From Roseimaritima sediminicola (GTDB lineage: Bacteria; Planctomycetota; Planctomycetia; Pirellulales; Pirellulaceae): a DNA stretch of 64,000 bases. Every line of letters starts with the position of its first letter. Within the stretch, counting starts at the first letter, position 1. The position numbers and the translations under genes were made by a program. This document shows positions 46,825-55,501 of the stretch, in pieces. The notes under the pieces are model-generated. The model worked only from the letters and a program-made list of their open reading frames with translations, made no database searches and was not told where the DNA came from. The stretch lies in NCBI RefSeq assembly GCF_009618275.1, contig NZ_WIAD01000005.1, positions 62,001-126,000 of the forward strand. The letters are read 5' to 3'.

Positions 46825-48135
46825 CTAGGTCTGGGCGTCGGCGGCGGGTTGTTCCGCCGCGGGCGGCTCGGTCGGAGCCGCTTCGGACTGGCCGGATTCG
46901 CTGTCCTTGCCCAGGAAGCGAACGAAGTTGATCAGGTGCCAGACGTCCTCTTCCTCGAATTCGCCCGGCACGTAGGTGACCGCCGGCATGGGCGTGCCGG
47001 CGATGCCGACGGTGATCCGGCGATACAGCTCTTCGGGGGCCGAGCCACCGTGGAAGACGCCTTCGGCAAAGTTTCGCGGCTGGATGTTCTTGGGTTCCAG
47101 CGCGCCGCGGGCCAGCAGCGGGATCAGGCTCTCGCGGTCCTCGGGTTTGAGGTTCACGCGGGTCGTCCAGTCCTTGGTCCAGTCGTCATAGTCGGCGGTC
47201 TGGCCGTCGCCCTTGCCCTCCTTGCCGTGGCACTTGGCGCAGGCGGCGATCTTGCCCTGAAACGCTTCGCGTCCCCGCTCGATCGACGCCAGCAGCGCGT
47301 CGGCTTGGGGTCCCTCGAGCATGGCGTTCATCTCTTCGCTGTTGGCCGGCACCGGGATGTCCTCGGGCAATTCGACTTCGACCACATCGTCCGGGGCGTC
47401 CAGCCAGTCTTCGGCGATTTCGATCGCGTACGCTTCGGCGTACTCCCAGGCCTCTTCGAAGTCTTCACGAGCTTCTTCGTCTTCGGAATTGCGTCCGGCC
47501 GGATCGATCAGCCGTTCGTCACCGGCCACGTCGATGCCTTCATTGATGACGTCGTCGATCAGCATCCGTTCCAGCTCGCCCCGCCAGGACAGATAGATCA
47601 CGTAATCGACCAGGGCCTGGACCTGTTCGTCGGTGATCTGCGGCACGGCCGTCATGGTCGTACCCGGAATGCCGTCGCGAATTAATTCGGCCAGATCGTC
47701 GCGGGTGGGTTTGGCCGAACGCTTGGTGCTTTTGAATTTGAACACCCCCATGCGGTAGTCGCGAGGGTAGGGGGTCGAGAGTGTGGAGTTGATGCCGCGG
47801 CCGCTGCCGTTCTCGCCGTGACAGGTCACGCACAACTTCTCGCGGTACAGCCTCTGGCCTTCGTGCAGGCGGTCGACCGAGACGACGTCCGCCAGGTCTT
47901 CGTCCTCGGTGATAAACTCTGGCAACTTGGGATTGGCCGGCGTACCGAACATCTCGTTGACCGCCCAGTTGGCATCCTCGAGGGACTGCTGCATGGGCAG
48001 TTCCTCGGTCATCTGGTACTTGTAGGCGTGAACGTAGTTGGGTTCGAATTGCAGCTCGGCCTGCGGCTGGCGGTCGCAGCCGGTCAAAACGACTGCGGCT
48101 AGTCCGACCACAGCAAAGCGGATGCAGAGATTCAT
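46825..48135 (-). CDS. Dihaem cytochrome c lipoprotein
   Basis: 436 residues from the ATG at 48135; the frame extends to 48195. The N-terminus MNLCIRFAVVGLAAVVLTGC ends in a lipobox, so the mature protein is probably lipid-anchored. There are two c-type haem sites: CVTCH near residue 101 and CAKCH near 297, each in a cytochrome c fold with distal Met candidates (PGTTMTAVPQITD; GTPMPAVTYVP). The two domains are joined by a strongly acidic helical stretch. The tail is Glu/Ala/Pro-rich. It lies 37 bases downstream of tatC. It is likely a periplasmic electron carrier; partners are not in the window unless it serves the FMN/Fe-S pair (speculative). Confidence 0.9.
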   Translation of the reverse strand: MNLCIRFAVVGLAAVVLTGCDRQPQAELQFEPNYVHAYKYQMTEELPMQQSLEDANWAVNEMFGTPANPKLPEFITEDEDLADVVSVDRLHEGQRLYREKLCVTCHGENGSGRGINSTLSTPYPRDYRMGVFKFKSTKRSAKPTRDDLAELIRDGIPGTTMTAVPQITDEQVQALVDYVIYLSWRGELERMLIDDVINEGIDVAGDERLIDPAGRNSEDEEAREDFEEAWEYAEAYAIEIAEDWLDAPDDVVEVELPEDIPVPANSEEMNAMLEGPQADALLASIERGREAFQGKIAACAKCHGKEGKGDGQTADYDDWTKDWTTRVNLKPEDRESLIPLLARGALEPKNIQPRNFAEGVFHGGSAPEELYRRITVGIAGTPMPAVTYVPGEFEEEDVWHLINFVRFLGKDSESGQSEAAPTEPPAAEQPAADAQT

Positions 48136-48172
48136 GGAAAATGTGCGTACCAGCTGGAGGAAGTCCACGGAA

Positions 48173-49345
48173 TTACCGCGGATCCAGGGCGGCACTGCCG
48201 AGCCCGCGACCTCGCGGAATGTACTTACACATTAATATACCGAGAAAGTACAAAAAGATCAGTGGCACGGCCAAGGCAACCATGCTGGTCACATCCGCAG
48301 GCGTCAGGATCATCGAGGCCACGCAGATCACCAGGATGGCGATTCGCCAACTGCTGACATACGACTCGACCGTGAACATCCCCAGTCGCTCCAGGAACAG
48401 CATCACCAGCGGCAGCTGGAACGCCACGCCAAAGCCCAGCGGCAACAGCAGCACAAAGTTCATGTAGTAGCTGAGCCGTGGCTGGATATCGACGCTCATC
48501 CCGGCGTTGAACGTCAGCAGGAAGCTGAGCACGTAGTACAGCACGCCGAAGAACGCCAGGCACACCCCGGCGGTGAACAGGATCACGCTGACCGGCAGGT
48601 ACACGTACACGTACTGCCGCTCGTGCGGGTACAGGCCGGCCGACACGAACCCCCACAGGTGGTAGAAGATCATCGGGCTGGCCAGCACCGCTCCGATCAT
48701 CAAACCGGCCTTGATCCAGATCATGAAGCCCTCTTCGGACTTGTGCGAGTTCAGGCCGGCTTTGGAAGGCCGCAGCATGACTTGACGCGGCAGGTTTTCG
48801 ACCGTCTGGCCGCTTTGCATCAAGGCCAACAGGTCCTGCTGCTCCTGGAGGATGTGTTCGGGCAGCTCGTAATTTTCGACTTCAAAACTCTGCGGTGCCG
48901 GCGGCTCCGCGCCGGCCAGCGGTTCGTTGGCGGCCACGTCCGGCACGACCAATTCGTCGCTCTCCTCCACGGTGCTCTCGTCGTTGTCCGCCGCGGGGGT
49001 CGGCAGGGCCGACGCGACTGCGGGAGCTTGCGGGACCAACAGAACGGTTTCGATCTCCAACGAGTTGTGGACCAGGAACTGCCGCAGCGGTTTCAGTTGT
49101 TTGGCGTCGGGCTCCAGGCCGCGGCGAGCGATCTCGCGGTCGGCTTGAAAGGTCAGGATGGCTTTGCGCAGCGGCTGCTGGACGTATTCCACCAGCGAAT
49201 TGGCGAAGATTAATCCGATGCCCAAGCCGATCGCCAACCACAACACCGCACCGCGAAGCGCGCTACGCAGCTCCTCCAGGTGCTCGCCGAAAGTCATCGT
49301 CGAGTCGTCGAATAGGCTGTCCTTGGGACGCGATGGCAGTTCCAC
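48173..49345 (-). CDS. tatC: Twin-arginine translocase TatC with a large first periplasmic loop
   Basis: 390 residues against about 250 in most bacteria. The N-terminus has MTFGEHLEELRSALRG with the conserved Glu residues of the signal-binding site, then TM1. TM2 onward is standard: GFMIWIKAGLMIGAVLASPM, FVSAGLYPHERQYVYVYLPVS with the conserved Glu-Arg, and later helices. Between TM1 and TM2 (about residues 60-205) is an extra acidic, Pro/Ala-rich region of roughly 100-130 residues, so the size difference lies in the first extracytoplasmic loop. AAGGA lies 13 bases before the ATG; Met17 is an alternative start. No tatA or tatB is nearby. It is divergent from manA. Confidence 0.93.
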   Translation of the reverse strand: MELPSRPKDSLFDDSTMTFGEHLEELRSALRGAVLWLAIGLGIGLIFANSLVEYVQQPLRKAILTFQADREIARRGLEPDAKQLKPLRQFLVHNSLEIETVLLVPQAPAVASALPTPAADNDESTVEESDELVVPDVAANEPLAGAEPPAPQSFEVENYELPEHILQEQQDLLALMQSGQTVENLPRQVMLRPSKAGLNSHKSEEGFMIWIKAGLMIGAVLASPMIFYHLWGFVSAGLYPHERQYVYVYLPVSVILFTAGVCLAFFGVLYYVLSFLLTFNAGMSVDIQPRLSYYMNFVLLLPLGFGVAFQLPLVMLFLERLGMFTVESYVSSWRIAILVICVASMILTPADVTSMVALAVPLIFLYFLGILMCKYIPRGRGLGSAALDPR

Positions 49346-49570
49346 GGTGGAGCCGGTTCCTTGTGATTTCGTTGGAAAAAGGCGCCGGTATCCCGGCTGG
49401 TCTGACAGACGCGAACCAGTTTAACTACGAAGCAAGACTTTGGTGAGGTGCACCCGGCGGATTGGATGTTTCTGACGCCAAAACGACGGTTCATTCGGTG
49501 CGATTTCTGCAGGTTTTGTGATTTCTGATGGTTCTAAGGTTCCAAAGGTTCGAAGGTTCGGGAGCGTAGC

Positions 49571-50539
49571 ATGCTGTATCCGCTGGAGTTTGTGCCGGTC
49601 ATGCAGGATTACCTGTGGGGTGGGCGGCAGTTGGCCGAGGTGCTGGGCAAGCCGCTGCCGGACTCGCAGCGGGCCGCCGAGAGCTGGGAGGTGGTCGATC
49701 ACGCCGAGGCGCAGAGCGTCGTGGCCTCGGGGCCGTTGGCCGGGAAAACGCTGGGAGAATTGGTTCGCCAGCACGGCCGAGATCTGCTCGGGGCGGCTGG
49801 TCAGAGCACGACCGAGCGGTTCCCGCTGCTGTTAAAGTATCTGGACTGCAACCGCGATCTCTCGGTACAGGTCCATCCCGATGATCGCTACGCCGCCACG
49901 CTCGATCCGCCGGATCTGGGCAAGACCGAAGCCTGGTACATCGTCGACGCCCAGCCCGGCAGCAAGCTGTACGCGGGGCTGAAATCGGGCGTCGATCGCG
50001 AGGCTCTGGCCGCCGCGGTCCAGGCCGGCCAGACCGACCGCGTGCTGCACGAGCTGCAGCCCCAGCCCGGCGACTGTGTCTTCATCCCCGCCGGAACCGT
50101 CCACGCCTTGGGAGCGGGCTTGCTGGTAGCCGAGATCCAGCAGGCCAGCAACACCACGTTTCGGCTGTTCGATTGGAATCGCGTGGGCCCCGACGGCCAG
50201 CCTCGTCCGCTGCACATCCAGCAGGCCCTCGAAGTCACCGATTACGACCGCGGGCCGGTGGACCGGCAAACGCCGCAAGCGGAAGAGGGCGGCTGGCAGC
50301 GGTTGGTCGACTGCGACAAATTTACGCTGCAAAAAGGACAGGGCGAAGACGCTCTGGAAGTGTCCCAGCGAGACGCGTTCTCGCTGCTGACCGTGCCCGC
50401 CGGCAAGGCCACGCTGGTCTGGCAGGGGGGCCGCACTCCGCTGGCCGCCGGGCGATCACTGCTGGTGCCGGCCGTGTGTGGCGGCTACGAAGTGCGGCTG
50501 GACCAGCCCGGGACGGTCGTGCTGCGGATCGACCCGTAG
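49571..50539 (+). CDS. manA: Mannose-6-phosphate isomerase, class I (short form)
   Basis: 322 residues with GGGAG six bases before the ATG. The zinc-binding cupin motifs of type I phosphomannose isomerase are present: QVHPDD (about residues 100-105), GKTEAWYIVD and AGTVHALGAG. The length fits the short bacterial form (about 315) rather than the long E. coli one. It interconverts fructose 6-phosphate and mannose 6-phosphate for GDP-mannose supply. Its TAG stop lies within a copy of the dispersed GTAGCCGAACTCGCC repeat. It is divergent from tatC. Confidence 0.96.
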   Translation: MLYPLEFVPVMQDYLWGGRQLAEVLGKPLPDSQRAAESWEVVDHAEAQSVVASGPLAGKTLGELVRQHGRDLLGAAGQSTTERFPLLLKYLDCNRDLSVQVHPDDRYAATLDPPDLGKTEAWYIVDAQPGSKLYAGLKSGVDREALAAAVQAGQTDRVLHELQPQPGDCVFIPAGTVHALGAGLLVAEIQQASNTTFRLFDWNRVGPDGQPRPLHIQQALEVTDYDRGPVDRQTPQAEEGGWQRLVDCDKFTLQKGQGEDALEVSQRDAFSLLTVPAGKATLVWQGGRTPLAAGRSLLVPAVCGGYEVRLDQPGTVVLRIDP

Positions 50540-50607
50540 CCGAACTCGCCCGTCGCCGCATGCGCCCGTCGCCGAACTCGCCCGTCGCCGAACTCGCCCG
50601 AGTTTGG
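50536..50607 (+). repeat. Degenerate tandem copies of the GTAGCCGAACTCGCC module
   Basis: GTAGCCGAACTCGCCC is followed by two more GTCGCCGAACTCGCCC units and ends CGAGTTTGGGG. It starts on the last codon of manA and supplies its stop. Downstream, 50673-50691 is an unrelated hairpin (CCCAGGCC/GGCCTGGG). The rest of 50608-50911 has no gene. Confidence 0.88.
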
Positions 50608-50911
50608 GGGAAGCGGCCCCGACGTCTCTGCTCCAAAGTCTTGCGGCTTTCGCGTGGAGCCGGCTATGAAAACCCAGGCCGTTGGCCTGGGCTGACGTAG
50701 GGTTGCCCCGTTGGGGCGAGGGAATGCTTGTGTCATTCGGGGGCGTTTCTCCCGGTCGACGGCGGAAACGTTTTGGCTAATGCTAGCAATGTGATTTGTC
50801 GATGATGGGAATCGTGGGCGGATGCTCTTGGCCTGCCGCGCCCGGTTTGGCTAGGATCCACCACGGGTTCTTGTACATACACATGTCGATTGTTCTGCGG
50901 CTGAGGATACC

Positions 50912-51181
50912 ATGCGAAAACTTGCGTTCTGGATGTGCTGCGCCGGTTTTGCGTGTGTATCGGCCGTGTCTCTGGGTTGTCGCGGCCGTTCGCTGCTGCC
51001 GCCGCCGGGGCCGATCGATTACCAGCAGGGCAGGGCGGTGCTGCACGATCCGTTTCCGCAGAACGACATCGGCGTCGAGGAAAAAGCCGCTCGGCCGCCC
51101 TCGTACCAGAAGCCGCTGGCGGAACCGGTCCGCGATCGGCTCTACCGCGACGGGTCGCCCTGGTGGTTTTTCGGCCAATAG
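50912..51181 (+). CDS. Small lipoprotein of unknown function
   Basis: 89 residues, with GAGGATACC directly before the ATG. MRKLAFWMCCAGFACVSAVSLGC is a lipoprotein signal with the lipobox VSLGC, so mature residue 1 is Cys23. The mature part is about 66 residues, proline-rich and polar, ending in SPWWFFGQ. No domain is recognised. It lies 101 bases upstream of the pseudouridine synthase gene, and the strand is the same. The clear ribosome site and lipobox make it a likely real gene despite its size. Confidence 0.8.
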   Translation: MRKLAFWMCCAGFACVSAVSLGCRGRSLLPPPGPIDYQQGRAVLHDPFPQNDIGVEEKAARPPSYQKPLAEPVRDRLYRDGSPWWFFGQ

Positions 51182-51282
51182 CGGCCTGAAGGGCAGGAGG
51201 CAAAAAACGCGGGATGTGTTAGTCTGGGCAAGCGTCTGCCGACGACTTTGTCCTTCACCACCCCCGCTAGTGCTGCACCGCT

Positions 51283-52467
51283 ATGGCCGCTCGAAAGAAA
51301 ACCTCCTCGCCCGCTCCGCTGCCTTCGGGCAAGCAGCGGGTGCAACGCGTGTTGGCTGCCGCCGGACTGGGCAGCCGCCGGCAGTGTGAGGAGTACATCA
51401 CGGCCGGGCGGGTGGAAGTCGACGGCGAGGTCGTCGACCGGCTGGGTTCGACCGTCGACCCGGCGACCAGTGAAATCCGTGTCGACGGCACGCCGCTGCG
51501 GATGCCCAAGCCGGTGTATTTTCTGCTGAATAAGCCGGTCGGTGTGGTCACGACCAACCGCGATCCGATGGGGCGACCGCGAGTGATCGACCTGATCCCG
51601 CCCGAGTACCGCGTGTTTCCCGTGGGCCGGCTGGACCGCAGCAGCGAAGGGTTGATCCTGTTGACCAACGACGGCGCCCTGGCCGATCAACTGACCCATC
51701 CTCGCTACGGCGTATTGAAGGTCTACCACGTGACGGTCGCCGGCGAGGTCAGCGCGGAGACGATGCGCCAGATGCGGCAGGGCATCTTCATCGCCGAGGG
51801 ACGAGTGCGCGTCGAAGGGGCCAAAATCCGCAAGGCTCGGGGCCGCGCGACCGATATGGAGATCACGCTGCGAGAAGGCAAGAACCGCGAGATCCGCCGC
51901 ATCCTCGCTCGGCTCGGCCACAAAGTCCAACAGCTGCGGCGGGTCGCGATCGGTCCGCTGAAGCTGGGCCAGTTGCCCAGCGGCGCCTACCGCCAATTGA
52001 GCTTTGAAGAGGTCAAGAAGCTGAAGGCCGAAGCTGAGGCGGGTCGCGACCGAGCGGCCGGTAAAGGACCCGTGGCGGGCGGCCGACCCGCTCGCAAGAC
52101 CGTCTCACGCGGCAAGCCCGGCGGCGGCAAAGCGGCGGGCAAGAGCACGGCTGGTAAAAAAAACCGGGGCGGGCCGGCGGCAACAGGATCGGACACGCGC
52201 AAAAGGGGCGGACGACCGCCAGCGGCAGGCGGCAAGCGGACGCCGCGACTGGAGTTCGATCTGTCGGCCCCGCCGCAAACCGGTGCGGTGATCGGCGACG
52301 ACCAGCCCGCCGAGACGCGGCCGCGTAAAGCAAAACCGAAATCCAAGCCCCACCCTAAAACCGCACGCGGCGGCGCCAAGGGTTCGCGGCGCGGAGGCCG
52401 TTCGGCCGGCGGTTCGGCCAAACCGTCGACACGCAAACACTCCCCACGCAAGAAGAAGGGTCGATAG
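51283..52467 (+). CDS. RsuA/RluB-family pseudouridine synthase with a long basic tail
   Basis: 394 residues. An S4 RNA-binding domain covers about 17-63 (VQRVLAAAGLGSRRQCEEYI), and the catalytic domain has the family motif GRLDRSSEGL with catalytic Asp118 and the later GKNREIRRILARLG. Residues about 250-394 form a Lys/Gly/Arg/Pro-rich disordered tail, a common extra in this family but long here. Target rRNA position (RluB, RluE, RluF or RsuA type) cannot be fixed from sequence alone. No strong ribosome site is visible before the ATG. PyrK starts four bases after the stop, so an operon is likely. Confidence 0.93.
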   Translation: MAARKKTSSPAPLPSGKQRVQRVLAAAGLGSRRQCEEYITAGRVEVDGEVVDRLGSTVDPATSEIRVDGTPLRMPKPVYFLLNKPVGVVTTNRDPMGRPRVIDLIPPEYRVFPVGRLDRSSEGLILLTNDGALADQLTHPRYGVLKVYHVTVAGEVSAETMRQMRQGIFIAEGRVRVEGAKIRKARGRATDMEITLREGKNREIRRILARLGHKVQQLRRVAIGPLKLGQLPSGAYRQLSFEEVKKLKAEAEAGRDRAAGKGPVAGGRPARKTVSRGKPGGGKAAGKSTAGKKNRGGPAATGSDTRKRGGRPPAAGGKRTPRLEFDLSAPPQTGAVIGDDQPAETRPRKAKPKSKPHPKTARGGAKGSRRGGRSAGGSAKPSTRKHSPRKKKGR

Positions 52468-52471
52468 GATC

Positions 52472-53356
52472 GTGAGCAATCCGTTGCAGGCGGCGTACTA
52501 TGCCGACGATGCCCAGCAGGTCGACGCAAAGATCACCGAGAACCGGTTGCTCGCCCGAGAGACATTCCTGGTGCGATTGGTTGCACCGGAGATCGCTTCG
52601 AGAGTGGTTCCAGGCCAGTTCGTGATGATTCGCATCCACGGGTTGGACGATCCGCTGATCGGTCGCGCGCTGGCCGTCTACGACGTCCACTCCGGCGCCG
52701 CCGGCGAGCCCGAAGCGATCGATCTGGTTTACATCCGCAAAGGGAAATTGACGCGTTACCTGGCCGGCGCGGCCGTGGGCAGTGTGGTGACCGTCTGGGG
52801 GCCGCTGGGCAACGGTTTTGCCCCGGATCCCTGCGAGCACTTGATCATGGTGGCCGGAGGCATCGGCCAGACGCCCTTTGTGGCGGTCGCCAAGGAGGCG
52901 CTCGGGCATCAGCGTTTCGGCCAGCGGCAAACCGGCTGGGCGAAACGCGTGTCGCTGGTCTACGGGGCTCGCAGCGCGGACTTGCTTGCCGGGCTGGATG
53001 ATTTCGCCGCCGCCGGCGTCGACCTCCAGCTGTGTACCGACGACGGCACTCGTGGCCGCAAAGCGTTGGTGCCGACGGTGCTGGAAGAGGTTTTGCAGCA
53101 GTCCTTGCAGAACACTTCGGCCGCGGCGATTCGGGTCCTGTGCTGCGGCCCCGAAATCATGATGGAGAAAGCGTCGGAGGTTGCCGCCGCCTGCGGGGTG
53201 CGCTGCGAGGTGTCGATGGAGACGCCGATGGCCTGCGGGATCGGCATCTGTTTTTCGTGCGTCGCCAAGGTGCGTCAGAGCGACGGCGATTGGGATTACA
53301 AGCGGACCTGTGTTGAAGGTCCCGTGTTCCCGGCCGAAAAATTGTGCTGGGAGTAA
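52472..53356 (+). CDS. pyrK: Dihydroorotate dehydrogenase electron-transfer subunit PyrK
   Basis: 294 residues from a GTG start four bases after the upstream stop. An N-terminal FAD-binding barrel (VPGQFVMIRI, DPLIGRALAVYDV) and an NAD-binding domain (IMVAGGIGQTPFVAVA) precede the [2Fe-2S] site: Cys255, Cys260, Cys263 and Cys280 in CGIGICFSCVAKV and CVEGPVF. This is the PyrK pattern of class 1B dihydroorotate dehydrogenase, passing electrons to NAD+. PyrD is not in the window. It sits between an RNA modification gene and a glycosyltransferase gene. Confidence 0.93.
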   Translation: MSNPLQAAYYADDAQQVDAKITENRLLARETFLVRLVAPEIASRVVPGQFVMIRIHGLDDPLIGRALAVYDVHSGAAGEPEAIDLVYIRKGKLTRYLAGAAVGSVVTVWGPLGNGFAPDPCEHLIMVAGGIGQTPFVAVAKEALGHQRFGQRQTGWAKRVSLVYGARSADLLAGLDDFAAAGVDLQLCTDDGTRGRKALVPTVLEEVLQQSLQNTSAAAIRVLCCGPEIMMEKASEVAAACGVRCEVSMETPMACGIGICFSCVAKVRQSDGDWDYKRTCVEGPVFPAEKLCWE

Positions 53357-53360
53357 ACGC

Positions 53361-54449
53361 GTGCGAATCATGCAGATGACCAGCGGCGGCAACACCGTCA
53401 ATGGCGCGCTGCAGTACGCCGTGGAGCTGGCGACGCGGCAGGCGGCGCGTGGTCACGAGGTGACCATGTTGGCGCCGGAGGGCAGCTGGGTGGCCCAGCA
53501 GGTCGCCGGACGCGACATCCGGCACATCCCCAGCGATCTGCGACGCTGGCCGCTGGACGAGCTTCGCCGGGTACGCGATTTTGTCGCCACCGAGGGCATC
53601 GATGTGGTGCACGGTCACAGCAGTCGCGCATTTAATTTCGGCGTGTGCTTGCGGCGATTGTACGGCGTGCCCTGTGTCTCGACCGCTCATTCCAACAAGA
53701 TTCAGGTGCACTGGGCGCTGGCCGATCATGTGATCGCCGTTTCCGCCGCCACGCTTCGCTTCCACCGCCGCTGGAATTGGGTCCGTCCGTCGCGGATTTC
53801 GGTGATCCACAACCCGATCGATACCCAGCGGTTCCGGCCCCTGGACGAGGAAGACCGCCGGCGGGTGCGCCGCGAAGTCGGGCTCGGCGAGACCGCGCCG
53901 GTGCTGTTGATCGCCGGTCACGTGATTCGCCGCAAAGGGCAACGAGTTGCCGTGCGCGCGCTGCCCCGCATCCTGGCCGAAGTGCCCGAGGCCCAGTTGG
54001 TGTTGGTCGGTCACGAATCGCACGAGTACGGTTTGCAGGTGCGGGCCGAAGCGGAGCGGCTGGGGGTGCAGCGGTCGGTGCACTGGTTGGCCAGCCGCAG
54101 CGACATCGAACGCATCTTCGCAATCGCCGACGTGTGTTGGTGTCCCAGTCTGGACGAACCGTTCGGCTTGACCGCCTGCGAGGCGCTGGCGTGTGAAGTG
54201 CCGGTGATCGCTTCGCGGCTGGGCGGATTCTTGGAAACGGTCCACCCGGGGCAATCCGGCGAACTGGTGCAGCAGGGCGACGAGCGGCAGTTGGCCGAGG
54301 CGACGCTGGAGCTGTTGGCCGACCCGCCGCGGCGGCGGCGCTACGGACGTCACGGCCGCCGCTGGGTCGAGGAGAATCTGGCCAGCGACGTCCACGACGA
54401 CGCCGTCGAAGCGGTGTATCGTGCGGTGGCAAGAACCGCCGGGCAATAA
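53361..54449 (+). CDS. Family 4-type glycosyltransferase
   Basis: 362 residues from a GTG at 53361 with GGGAG seven bases upstream (the frame opens much earlier, inside pyrK). The N-terminal Rossmann half has MTSGGNTVNGALQYAVELA and VVHGHSSRAFN, and the C-terminal half carries IAGHVIRRKGQRVAV and the donor-binding EPFGLTACEALACEVPVIAS, the EX7E-like signature of GT4 enzymes. It probably adds a sugar in lipopolysaccharide or another envelope glycan (inference). The gene lies four bases after pyrK. No acceptor-specific neighbour is visible. Confidence 0.92.
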   Translation: MRIMQMTSGGNTVNGALQYAVELATRQAARGHEVTMLAPEGSWVAQQVAGRDIRHIPSDLRRWPLDELRRVRDFVATEGIDVVHGHSSRAFNFGVCLRRLYGVPCVSTAHSNKIQVHWALADHVIAVSAATLRFHRRWNWVRPSRISVIHNPIDTQRFRPLDEEDRRRVRREVGLGETAPVLLIAGHVIRRKGQRVAVRALPRILAEVPEAQLVLVGHESHEYGLQVRAEAERLGVQRSVHWLASRSDIERIFAIADVCWCPSLDEPFGLTACEALACEVPVIASRLGGFLETVHPGQSGELVQQGDERQLAEATLELLADPPRRRRYGRHGRRWVEENLASDVHDDAVEAVYRAVARTAGQ

Positions 54450-54776
<327 letters not shown>

Positions 54777-55436
54777 ATGCAACTGCTGAAAGCCAACTGC
54801 CCGTACTGTTCCAAAGAAGTGGAAACCACGGTCGACCGGATCGAGGAACCGATCGTCTGCCCGGCTTGTCAGAAGCCGTTTGAGATCGAAGTGCCGACGA
54901 CGCAGGTAACGTCGGTGCGGACGGTGGAGGCGGGCGGCGAGGGGGCCAACGACGCCTTGGCCGGCAGTCCGGGCGAGCAGGAATTGTTCAAGGTGCATCC
55001 GGTGGCCTTTCGCGCTCGGCCGCTGAAGACGCTGTTGCTGCTCGTTGCCATCGCGGCGTGCCTGTTTGGCTTGTGGGCCGCGTTGCTCGGGGGGCTGGTC
55101 GCCGGAGGCCCATTCAACTGGCTGTTCTGGCTGTCGTTGGCCGGGTTGGTGGTCGTGGTTGGAATCGGGGCCAGTTGGATGCTGAAGAGCGCCTTTACGA
55201 CGCTGACCGTGACCGACGACCGCACGATCCTGCAAGAGGGAATCATCGCGCGCGATACTTCCGAAGTACAGCACGACGACGTTCGCAACATCCAGGTCGA
55301 CCAAACGTTTCTCGAGCGCATGTTGGGCGTCGGCGACATCGGCATCTCCAGTTCCGGACAAGACGATCTGGAGATTGTCGCCGAGCGGATCCCGAATCCA
55401 GCCAGGTTGGTCGAAGTCATCCGCCGCAACCAGTGA
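54777..55436 (+). CDS. Membrane protein with zinc ribbon and bacterial PH (bPH2) domain
   Basis: 219 residues from the ATG at 54777. The upstream open frame would add a (VL)n run from the microsatellite and is rejected. A zinc-ribbon with Cys8, Cys11, Cys28 and Cys31 opens the protein. Two membrane helices follow (LKTLLLLVAIAACLFGLW; NWLFWLSLAGLVVVVGIG). Residues about 140-215 resemble the PH-like domain of YdbS/YdbT proteins (LTVTDDRTILQEGIIARDTS, DDVRNIQVDQTFLERMLGVG). Its job is unknown; related proteins are membrane-associated. Confidence 0.82.
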   Translation: MQLLKANCPYCSKEVETTVDRIEEPIVCPACQKPFEIEVPTTQVTSVRTVEAGGEGANDALAGSPGEQELFKVHPVAFRARPLKTLLLLVAIAACLFGLWAALLGGLVAGGPFNWLFWLSLAGLVVVVGIGASWMLKSAFTTLTVTDDRTILQEGIIARDTSEVQHDDVRNIQVDQTFLERMLGVGDIGISSSGQDDLEIVAERIPNPARLVEVIRRNQ

Positions 55437-55472
55437 CATGCTGCCGGGGCGGGAGTAGCCGGTTTTGGAAGC

Positions 55473-55495
55473 GTTCGGTATCTTGAAAACCGAAC
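55473..55495. promoter_or_regulatory. Small palindrome before hrpA
   Basis: GTTCGGT (55473-55479) and ACCGAAC (55489-55495) form a 7-bp inverted repeat ending six bases before the hrpA ATG, where a ribosome site is expected and not seen. It could hide or mark the start; function unknown. Confidence 0.35.
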
Positions 55496-55501
55496 CCCGT
55501 T

